DNA of 64,000 nt from contig NC_085137.1 in the NCBI RefSeq assembly GCF_035046485.1, positions 315,963,164-316,027,163 of the forward strand. The letters are read 5' to 3'. Origin of the DNA: Aedes albopictus (Eukaryota; Arthropoda; Insecta; Diptera; Culicidae). The notes beneath the pieces were generated by a model. That model ran no database searches. It was given only the letters and a program-made list of their open reading frames with translations, and was not told where the DNA came from. Within the stretch, counting starts at the first letter, position 1. Every line of letters begins with the position of its first letter. Position numbers and translations under genes: made by a program. Positions 23,801-35,800 of the stretch are shown piece by piece.

Positions 23801-26800
23801 TTTCATAAAGTGCATCAAAACTTCTCAAATTTTAACTGTTTGTCAACCTATTATATGTGCATCAATGGTACAAATTTGAGCTCGATTGGTTAATCTTTAG
23901 CTTCGCGAACCGTTCTCGTGAAACGCTATATTTTGGACAACTAATTTTTAAACTGTCATATCTCCGAAACCAGTGAATTGAATTTAATGAAATTTTGAAC
24001 ATTTATTAACAATATATTGATACTTGATATGACATAATAAACTATAATATTTTCTCACGACGAGTAAAATTATACCAGTTTGACGTTTTTACCCATATAG
24101 AGAAAAATGAGCCAAATTTACAACACCACACAAAAATACTAAAAGTGTTTTCCTTTTAATCCAAATGGGTTCTAATATATCTTATTAAAGATATCTAGAG
24201 AACAGAAGAAGAAAATCTTTGGATATCACAGCATTTATATATTGATGATAAACGTTCCAAATATCATTCGTTTCGGTTCACTGGTTTCCGGCATATGACG
24301 GTTCAAAAATTGTCTGTCTAAAAAATAGTGTTTTACAAGAACGGTTGTAGCTTCGCGAAAGATTAACCAATCAAGCTAAAATTTGTACCAATGATGCACA
24401 TATTCTTGAGAACTTTGGTATCACTCCCAACCACAATACCTGAACAAAAAACATAGAAAAACATACAATCATCAGAAAATGTTTTCGGCATGTGAGTGCG
24501 AAAGCTTTTCCTTGTTTTGTCCTCGAAAGTGCTTTAAAAAAATGGGGCCATCACTTTATTTAAAAACTACAACTCTCACCGCTCCGAGTGCGGATTTTTC
24601 GTCGGCTTTACACCGATTCGTGATAAGAGTTCCATTTTTTATGACCTGTTTAATGCGGGGGATAAAACCTTTACCACTTTCCTTATCGGTGTGCTTTTTG
24701 TGGCGGCTGCTGGAAATTGATGCCCGAAGTCCAAAGTTTCCCACCCAAGATCGCAGTGTTTTCTCTTTCATCACATACCCAACCCGCCCACACATACACG
24801 ACACAAAACGTGTCTCGCCCGAGCGAAACACGAGAAAAACTTTTCCCGGAACACACTCAGACTACTTTGGCCTGAGGTTTTCCGAAACCGGAAATTGGCA
24901 AGTGAAGGATGAAAATTTAATTAGCTTCTTCTATGGGGTGGAGTATTGGCGCTAAACTCAATCAGCTAGTTCGCTAGAGAAGCCGGGTTGAGTGGTGGAC
25001 GAGGCGGTTCTTGGAGTTTTATTTTATTCCCAACATATATTGCCGGTTTTTAATTGAGAACTGAATTAAGACTAAGCGCAAGGGGGAAGTTGCGCTCTGA
25101 AGCACGAACGCCGCCTCCACTTCCCGCCCAGGAAGTGGGCAATTGAGTCGAAAGCTTGACTCGTCTCGTGAGGAAGAAACTTTCATCAAACAGCTGCTTG
25201 CGGGTTATTGAGAAGGTTCCATGGAATATGTAGGTAGGTGCGTTTATCATAACGAAGCGTCGAACGGTTGTTTTCACAACATTCTGAGAGAGTAGAGGAT
25301 ACTTTGCAAACTCATTATCATACACACGTCGACACGCTCCGACACAGGGAGTAGTGAGTGGGTTTGCCACCGGCAGCAACCCCAAACAAATTATGCAAGG
25401 GAGCAAAGATTTTCTGCTGCAGTGAATGTCAACATGGAAGGTGCCAGAGTGTGTATACTGGATATGTATGATGGGGAAGGAAGGAAGCCAACATGTGGTG
25501 GGCTCCGAAGCAGATACACGAGGGTGTTTCATTCGCAGTGACACTTCTCTGGTTTGCTGGAGTAACATAACGACTGCATAGGACGGACGATCGGAAGGAC
25601 ATGGGTCCCACGGGTGGCGACTGGGGGACAGGAAAAGCGAAGCAGTTTTGAGGGTTCGTTCATATTCTGCGAAGAATGATAAATTATTCCATTATGATGG
25701 TAATACTTCTTCTTTCGCAATGAACGTGGGATCTGGATCAGGAGAGTTAAGCCAGTCGGAATGTGGGTTTTGCAGTATATATCTTTAGATATCTATATAT
25801 CTAAAGGCTGTGTCAGCGCAGCAACAGTACAATACCCCATAGATAGAGGATCACCGCATCCTGAGGGTGGTGTGCAAACATGTGGATGTTCCAATATTTC
25901 GAACAATATTGTATGAGAATACACAAGAGGGACACTGTTGTAGGACCGGTCCCGTTGACTTTGTGTGTCCCGAGCGAAAGACTGTCTCTTGGTCTTGGTA
26001 CATGTTTTATAGCGAGTGGAAGAACATTATGCTTCCTTCCTTATGACAATAGGAAATGATAAATGAGTTCAAGGTGCCTCTGGGTACTTTCTTCCAAAGG
26101 ACATGGATGAATTATTCTGAACTGTTGCGTGGTGCAGTGTGATCAGTAGGAATACAAAAGCAATATGTTATCTTCGAGCCAAATTGAACGATTAATTTGA
26201 ACGATGTAAGATACTGTTTATCATAGATGTATTCTCATTATGTTGAATAATAAAAGATTGTATTACGTTTTTTTCTTCGACCAACTGAAAAGGTGAAATT
26301 AACTGTGTTACCAAGAACCCTTCCGAAAGCGAATCGGCTTGTGTGTGGATAAACATTTTCTTATTCAACAGACTCAAGAAATGGGGGAGAGCACTCTGGC
26401 ACAGAAAAAAATCGTTGATTCCACACAGCCACCCTCCCCTCCAGATGATGAGTGATTTTCTTAAATACTAACGTCAGCTCATGCACGACGGATCTCAATA
26501 GGTACACCAAAGATGAGAAAATCACACTAAGAATGAAAGCGTACATATCCGATGAGCACACATATCCATGGGAAGAACAAGTAAGCTATAAGATCAATAC
26601 ACTATTTACATTGATTGGCATAATTGATGGAGAAGATAAAAATTCAATGAAATGAGAAAGTTTCACAAATTAGCTTAGCCTTGCTTAATTGGCTGATCGT
26701 ACAGTCTTCTACAATGTAATTGGTTTGAATCAATCAGTTTGTGTATTGAAGCGATGGAATTGTTAATGAGATAACTGTAGATGAGACTTGAAGATAAAGG

Positions 26801-29800
26801 GATGGGGTATGATTTGTATGCAAAAAGTCCTGAGCTCAGACCCTGGCTTATTCCGTTCCTCCTACTTTGTATCTTTATAACTATTTTTTCCTCGTGTTAA
26901 TTGGACATTTATTATTTCAAAATGCTTGTCACTTTAGTTAAATATTCTGTTAAAATTTGAAGTCCTCAAAGCTAAGTGGTCCCGCCAAGGATGATTCTGT
27001 GATTCTGGAGATACACTTTTGTATGTTCAGAAGTAATAAGAATCATTAAGGCCGGTTCCCCGGGTAGAGGAGGAGGGTACATGTGGTGATTACAGTAGCC
27101 ACACGAATGCCTAATACGGTCTACCCCGAAATCTACAGTGTAATGCGACCCATGCCTATGGATGCACAGTATTCATCCTTTGCTGCGTTAATGCTCTGAT
27201 GCAGTCGACCTTTACTTCTCGTGCAACTCGTGGGAACAATATTGAGCAACAACAACTACAAAATAAAACAATAGGCGCCGACCCAAGTACCATTTTTTAG
27301 TCAAAAAGACTAAAAGAGGTTCTTAGAACCATCATAAAACCAAAATAATAGTTATCAGGTTTTATGGCGGTTCTCAAAACCTCCATAAGACTAATTGGTC
27401 ATCACAATGTTACTTGGAAACTGCCTCTCTCAGCTGAAAGAAATGTACACAGACCAGGGAGATTTGCTGGAGCAGTTCGAAGCACAGCTAGATAAAAAAT
27501 CACTGGAAAATCTGTCCTGTTGTCCATCGATCAACACTCCACACACTCCAAAGAAGTCCGAGATGGAAGACAGCGACGAGGACGATCGAGTAAGCGTCAC
27601 TATACAGATTCAACTGTTGCATATCCGAAACAATTTCAGCAAATAGACCGAATCGAGCTGAGTGGTGTCGATAAAAAACGACTAAAAAAACGACTAAAAA
27701 GACGAGGCCTATCGCCTTCCCGAGCAGAGGAATAAAGCTCAATAATTGCATATTTTGATATGGAGATCAAAAAGTGATATTTGTTTGTTTGAGATAAGAG
27801 GTAAAAGTACAAAAAATAGTATCTCAAATTTACTCCTGGAACATCGTCCTCATAGCACATTTAGCTCTTGGTAAGATCTAAACAATAGCAGTGAGCTATT
27901 TGATTGCTCTTCAAATATCAAAATTTGCTATCAGTCCTGCAAAATATCAGTCTCAGTGCTTGTTTTTCAGCCGAAAATGAATGACTGCGGCGGTCGTTTT
28001 CAGTTCCTCGATGTGAGAACTGACAGAGTCCGAGAGCTCCATTCGTGAGCGACCCAACAAGATCAATTCCCAGTCATCCACACACTACTCATGCCGAAAA
28101 GCCATTCGTCTCAAGCGGTGGCTTGTGAGAGTGAGTGCCCTATACGTTAGCACGGGTGAAAACACTCAACTACAGAAAATTGAATGGAAATTTAGCCCTG
28201 TCAGCTCTCGCTTTCAGCATGCTGCGTGCGAGTGTGAGTACCCATTTCATTTCGCTCCCGTGTTGCTGATCGGAAAGCAACTTTGACAGGAAAACCAAAA
28301 CGGAGAAAATGAAAAAAAGCAAAATATCGCTATCATAAAGGCCTGTCGAAAAATTGCAGCACTGTTTGCTATTGGTCAGAAGGTTAAGAACAAATGTTTG
28401 ATATTATTTTCAGTACTTTTACCTCTTGTCTCACTCAAACCAATTTTGATCGTACAGTACTTGGCTTCTACTCGAATTGCCTACAGACCAAGCGTGTAGT
28501 CAGAACCATCGAAAAGGCAGAGAAGGCCTATCGAGTGGTGAGAAGCCACAACTCAAAAAGACAAAAAGGATTGAACCCACGGGAAGGCCGCACAAGGACC
28601 ATTCCCGTAAATCCCAAGCCACATCATCGGTGAACATCCGGTTGCAACGGCACAAAGATCCAAATTTCCAATATGGAAGGGCAGAGGCAGATGCTGTCCA
28701 CATGCAACCCGGTGCCTCGAAAGTTGCGAACAAGAAGACAAACGAAGACGCCGAATGCTCCAAACCCGGGAAACTTAAAGTCCCAGGTAAACAGGCTAAA
28801 GCAGGAGTCTGCAGTCAACTCGGGAATGCGAAGGTCCCAGAAATGAAAACAGAGGCAGCAAAAAGGCGCAGTCAACCCGGGAAACCGAAAGTCCCAGGCA
28901 TGAAGTAAAAAAGCAAAAACTGCTCATACTCTACCCGGGAATATAAAGGTCACTAGTAAGGTGGCAGTAGCAGTAGCTGAGAGTCTTCAATCAGGAGCTC
29001 TGAAAGTTCCAGATAGGAAAACTACACCCACTACTACTCAAAGTCCACTACATACGGAGGTTGTGAGTCCAGTACGCATAAGAATAACACCAAAGGACTA
29101 TCCCACTACAGCTCTAACAATACAACTGCTAATAATGGTACAAGACACCATTATTAACAAAGTAGTTAATTCCCCAAAGAATTGGGGAACAGATGTGAAA
29201 CCGATTTTCATAGGCTGTACTATAAAAACAGGATTCTTTGCATCGATCAAATAATGGCGTTCATCGAGTCACAGAATGACTTGGAAACGGACTCCTGCAG
29301 AGTTCTGCAAAGACCTGCAAAGACCTTCTCCTGAAGAAAATGATGTTGAGCTGGGTCTCACAGTGAACGAGGACTTGATGCAGAAATCAACAAGATGGGG
29401 ATTTCAGATCAACCCGAGCAGAGGAGAATATCAAATTAATAACTGCGAAATCACATAATCTGTTTTTATATCTTGTTTTGATATTATTTAATTACCAAGG
29501 CATAGCATTTCCATAACAAATTTAGTTGGACAATCTCATTTTGTTATAATCAAGGTATTGATACACATTCACTCAATTACATTTCAATAACATGTTTTGT
29601 TGAAGTACACGTTTTGTTATATTTCCGAGGCGAACCAGCCTAGGGCTGAAAGCCTCGTAAATAAAGCTAATAATAATAAGTTTTGTTATTGTTGTACTAT
29701 TGATCAACTTATCAACAATTGCACAAAAGTAACAAGTTTTGAAATCAAAGCAACAATTCAATAATAATATCTGTCCTTTTTGTTTTGTTCCATTTTTGTA

Positions 29801-32800
29801 TTTAGTTAGGAGGGAAATTTCTGAACGAATTCTCTGAAAATTCCTTGAATAATATTCGGAAAAACACTTGGAAGTTCTGGAAGAACCCTTTGATACCCTG
29901 GAGAAGTCTTCAAAAGAACTCCTAGCGCAATCTTTTTAGAAATTCCAAAAGTAATTCTTCTGATTACTAGAATTCTTGGCAAAATGTTTTGAAAATCTCC
30001 AAAAGAATTCTTCGAAAAAAAAACTCCTGGTGAAATTCTCAAAGAAATCTTAGGATGAAATTTGGGACAAATAATCACGCGAAATTCTGAAGAAATCCGT
30101 GAAGGGATTCTGTTCATAATTCTGGAGGAATTTCTAGAGGAGTCTTTGAAAATCTTTGAATGATTTCGTGGAAAAACTCTCGGAGAAATTTCTGAAAGAT
30201 TTTTTTTAAATTCTCTTAGAACGCATTAAAAACTGAATAAAGTATTTTTCGATCATTCGTGTTATTGGTGGTATTGTGAGACAAACTGAATAATTTTATA
30301 TAATAAGTATCATAATTTACTTCGATATAACAAATTTTGCTATCCGACTATTATCAATAACAAATTAATATCAAAATATGTTATTGAAATATTTTTCAAA
30401 TTCACTGTTATCAAGTAGTTATTGAAACTAACAAAACAAGTTATTAAAATGGTTTTCCAAGAACATTTTTTTGTTATGATATTTGTTATTTTGCCGCTTA
30501 TGACAGACAAGTTTGTAACATAATGAGTTATGTTAATAACTTAAAAATAATAGATTCTATTATTCAGTTATTTTACCCAAACAACACAACTCCTTATGCT
30601 GTTGTTATTCCCTTCTGCTCGGGAACTACTTGTATTACACTGCAAAACTATGTCGGGTAAAGAAAAGCAGGATGGACAAGTAGGACAGTAACACTGACGG
30701 TAGAGAGGTTCAGGATATGGCAATGGAAACGGAAGTCGCCAGTATTACACAGTTTATAGAGACCCAGGGACCACGCTGCCGAGCCCTCAAGTGGACCAGG
30801 AGCAAAAAAATCCTGGGCCAAGTCCGTTGAATACTATTGGTGATGAATGTGGATGTTGTCTAAAACTGAATCCCAAGAAAGAACTGCTAAACTGCCGCCT
30901 AGTGGCAGAATTGCGAAACAAGTGTTTATTTTTATATAAGTTTATGGCATACTGATCAACTTTGCCAAAGACACCAACTTTCTAAGTTATCGGGATTCTG
31001 AGATATAAGATTTCTAAAATTTGCATGTTCACTAGCGCCGCCTAGTGGCAGAATTGCAAAACAAGTGTTTATTTTTTTGTAAGTTTATATCATACTGATC
31101 AACTTTGCAAACTATACCAACTTTCTAAGTTATCGGGATTCTGAGATATGAGGTTTCGAAAAATTAACTTGCTCACTAGCGCCGCCCAGTGGAGAAATTT
31201 CGAACTTCGCAACTCTTCGTCAGTAAGTTATTGGCGTGCCCAACAACTTTTCCGAAGAAACTATCCTTCCAAATTATCAGGGTCTTGAACTGTCGCATAT
31301 CGTAACATTTGCTTGACAACCTGATATGGTTCCTGTAGTGCAATTTAGCATCAAACTGTTGATGGTCCCTCTAGCGGCCAAGTTGCCAACTAATCATACG
31401 AACCAAAGTTCTAAATGGTAGATCTTATCAATCAATAAAACTTCTGCAAAATTGCAGCAGAAAGTATTGCGCTAACTCTTAACACACCCGAGATAATAGG
31501 CCACACCTCCAAAAAGCCGAATCCCATAAGCTCTTAGTCTCCTATTAAGCAAATTCCTATTGCGCCCCCCGACCAGTGATCTTATAAGAGTCTCGACTGT
31601 AGCTAGTACTAAAATATATGACTCTCTATATTCAAAAAATCATATCTCAAAAACAAAACAACATACATTTCTGATTTTTTTTATATGTTACGCCAAATTT
31701 CCTGAATTTTCTGATAAAAATATTAAACCAGTGTACCTCTTTGTTCCCGAGACCATGAAAACGTGAAAAAACTATATATGCATATTTTACAGTACTCTTT
31801 ACATTTAACGTATTTTTCCTGAAAACTACAATTCAATAGCTTTCAAACAAACAAAAAAAGAAGTTTAAAATCGGTCAACTGGTTCAAAAGTTACGATTTT
31901 TTGAAAATTTTTAGTTTTGAAAAACCTTAATTTTTTGGACCACCCTATATGAAAATTGGTCACCCTAATGACGAAATAAAAAATACGGGTCTAATTATTT
32001 CCGAAGAACTACAAGCCCACCAAGTTTCACGACAATCGGAGATGCACTATATCGTTATTCTATGGAATGGCTGATATTACTCTGCCCATTACGTGCTGCT
32101 GAAGTGCTGATTGCACTCCGCACATAAGAGCAAAGATTTCGGCCTGAAAAACGGTGCAGTGTCTACCAAGTGAGTAAGACAGATATAGCCTTAGCTCACA
32201 AGAATTAACACCAGCACCTGCTCGACCTACGAGAAGGGAGCCATCAGTGTAACATACGATGCCGTCTGAAATACTTCTTTCCAAATATCCAGATGTCCAC
32301 TCTTCCCGGGAAGGGAATTTCGTGAAAAATGTTCTATATGGGAAATTACAAGCAATTGTAAGATCACTTAGAGCAAGGACAATTTTGTCCCAATTCGCCA
32401 AAAGTGGCAACAAGGAGGTGTGTGTTGATGTGCGGTTCACAGGAGTTTCCTCTAGTAGACCGAGTACCCGTAGACGATAAGTGCAAGAAAGTGCTTCTTG
32501 TTTGAATGTGTAGTGGAGCAACGTCAAAGAGAACTTCAAGCGCTGCCGTGGGAGTTGCAGAGAACGCTCCAGACATCGCTATTAAGCACATCCTTTGCAG
32601 ATGGCCTAACTTTGATTGGATCGTTCTCATTTCGCCCTTTTGCCACCACACAAGACATCCATAGGCCAATATTGGCCGAACTACAGTTGTGTAGATCCAT
32701 TTGATATACTTGGGTTTAAGACCCCAAGTTGTACCAAAGGTTCGCCGGCATTGCCCGAAGGTCATACAAGCTTTCTTGATTCTGAACTCAATGTGAGGTG

Positions 32801-35800
32801 TTCAGGAAAGCTTGAAATCAAGAATGACTCCAACGTACTTTACCTGTTCAGTCACATTGATTTCAGAATCAAAGAGACGCAAAGGTCGAATACCATTTCG
32901 GTTTTGCCTTTCTGTAAAAAGAACAATAGATGTTTTACTCGGATTAACCGAAAGGCCATATTGGTGACACAAACCCTCAACTACCTGAAGGGTGCTTTGG
33001 GGTCGAAAAGGGTGGTGATACACATACCAACTAACAATGCTAGGCAGTCGTCGGCAAAACCATAAGTAGGAAACCCGCTATTATTGAGTTGCCTCAATAG
33101 CGTATCTGCTACGAGATTCCACAAAAGCGATGATAAGACTCCCCCATGGGGGCATCCACAAACACTCAATTTCCTAATCCCTGCTAGACGCAATGTCGAA
33201 AAGAGATATCGGTTTTTGAGCATTTGATGAATCCAATTGGAAATCATTGGAGATATACCATGACCCCGTGCGGCTTCCAATATGGCATCAAAAGGCACAT
33301 TGTCAAAGGCACCCTCGGTATCTAAGAAAACACCCAAACAAGATTGCTTTTGAGCGAATGCTTTCTCGATATCGTAAACAACCTTGTGTAAAAGAGTCAC
33401 AGTGGACTTACCAGATTGGTAGGCATGTTGGTTCACATGAAGAGGCACGTTGGCCAGATGAACATCACGGATGTGATGATCCACAATGCGTTCTAAGCAT
33501 TTCAGAAGAAAATAGGTCAAACTGATAGGTCTGAAGCTCTTTGCTTCTTCATACGACGCACGACCCACTTTCGGAATAAACTTCACAGTAATATCCCGCC
33601 AGGATTTGGGAATATACCGTGTAGCAAAACTGCAAACAAGTATTTTTTTTTCAAAACATGTTTAAAATGATCAAATCCCTTCTGAAGCAAAATAGAAAAA
33701 AAAACCCATCTGCCCCAGGAGATTTGAAAGGAGCATAGCTATTAAGTGCCCACTCAATCGATTCTATAGATACAATGCTCTGAGCCGAAGCCAGGGAATC
33801 GTAACTACAAGAAAAGACATCAGGTTCATACGAAGATGTAATATCCACACATCCAGGGAAGTGTGTGCTGAATAAGCATTCCAGAACTTCCTCATCACAG
33901 GAAGTCAGAGAATTAGAAATGTACAAACAAATCTGCAATATGGTGTAATATTTCTTTATGTTCGTAATCATATTTTAGCTACAAAGATATCTGTACATTT
34001 GAAGAAGTTTTAATAAAAAATACCTCAAAATACCCAAATGCAAACTTAATTTCCGAAGGGTTTTTAACTGTAGAGTTGAATAAAAACTGAGGTTTGTTTG
34101 TTAATGAAATGCATTAAAAAAAAACAATAAATCGTTTGAAAAACTTTTCTTTCTAAAATATCTTGGAATGACACAAATTGATGGATGAAGTGCTTTACAT
34201 GGATGATGATGCCTTATCCGATGAATTAGTGTTAAAAACATTGTGTTGCACTCAAAACAAAAACAACATTCCTGTGCAGTGTACGCACACATTCAGCATC
34301 CACAAGTGCAAGTTAGAAGGGTTGAATCACAGCCCAAAAACACAAACGACAGTGAGAAACCGAAACAGATAGACATATGCTGGGTTAACAACAGTTTTTC
34401 CCTGTAGGATAATATGAAGGACAGTAGTGTCAGAACAGAGAAAACAAACCAAACAGAGGAGAAAACATAACATGGAAAACAAACATAATAAACATGTGTC
34501 ACATAAACAGAGCACTATAAGATGATTTACCATATTCTAATCCGTGGTCGTAAAACTGGCCTAAAATGTACAGTAAAGTGGATAGAAAAATCATTGGTTA
34601 AGTGTTGGTATTCGGTTTCAAAAACAGCAGGAGCGGTTATTCTTTGTTCAGTAGAGAGAGGAAAAGTGTCAAATAAGGAGTACGAATAAAAAGGGAACAG
34701 ACTATAGGACGTCTTCGGAAATCACACAAGCTAGCTTGAGAAAATTTAGTGAGCAGGTAAAATTTTGAAAATTTTCAATTTACGAAAAAGATCGAAAACA
34801 GTGCCAGCGACTTCAGACATTTTCACGCTTATCTTATCGTCACTTCCCCTGTGTTCTAACCTTTATCAAAGCATCGCGCCGAAACTAAACCAATTAAAAA
34901 CCCAATTGTTATTAAAGCTAGTTTTCAAATATAGGGAAAGGATAGGCGAATTGCAAGAATCAGTATTACTTAGAGGATTTCAAAGCATAGCCAAATAGGA
35001 GGAGGCACAGGGTGCGAACAATTTCTAGTAAAAGGACAACTATAATTCGTTCCTGGCGATAAACTCTATCGAACGAGTGTGGTGGGTAGAGAAAAGAAAA
35101 AAAAACTCGAATCCGAACCAAAGAACGAACATAAAAACGGTGTGTTCGAGTTCTGAAATATGGCGGATGGCTGCGCTCGAGGCGGGGAATGAGTTTGGGA
35201 ACAATAACAGTCGTCTGATTCGAAACAGTCCAATATCCATCATCGTAAACGAAATGAATTTTTCGTCGGTCGCCGGCACTTACTTGATCGTCGCGGTAGG
35301 GTTGTTGTCGTAGCGCACCGTTAGCGCCCGGTTGTCCTGGGTGGGCGTTCCCGGGTTGGAACCCTTCTTCTTTAAAGCTGATTTCAATGGCACTGCGTTG
35401 AATTTGGGCTCCTTCGCAGGGATCTCGTCGATACGGTTGGTATCGATGTTGGGATTTGGTTGCGACATTGTGTACATGTACTCCTCGTCCGAGTCGAGCT
35501 CCTCGTGATCATTGTTCTCATGATCTGCGGATGGAAGAAGGTGGAGTTGGGTGATGTTAGATTGAGCTTATTGAAATAATTATTAGAAAATTTGTATCCC
35601 CAGATATGTTTGAAAATCCTAATAACATAAATTAAATGCTGGTAAATTAATATATACAAAAACTCCGAAACGATAATTATCATTTGAGATTCGTGACGCA
35701 AATAGGTTTTCCCATCATGAGAACGAAAAGAGCCAACAATAAAGTTTCTCTAGAGACATTATCAGTATATTCAATGCACGTGAATTCGCTAATGTTTGAA

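Larger units (their letters stand above)
29413..30623. mobile_element. Element with CCCGAGCAG terminal inverted repeats, copy 1, with nested insertions
   Basis: Left end CCCGAGCAGAGGAGAATA, right end TATTCCCTTCTGCTCGGG. The interior is full of TTGTTATT / AATAACAA words, as in copy 2 at 45243-45732. Inside lie a non-LTR 3' end (29625-29680) and a degenerate 15-bp tract (29810-30230), so the original element is smaller. No transposase. Confidence 0.75.

Noticed and set aside
24479..25568. Nested host gene in intron 4
   Set aside because: Frames are long but lack domains, splice logic and codon bias that I can recognise; kept only as a region to test.
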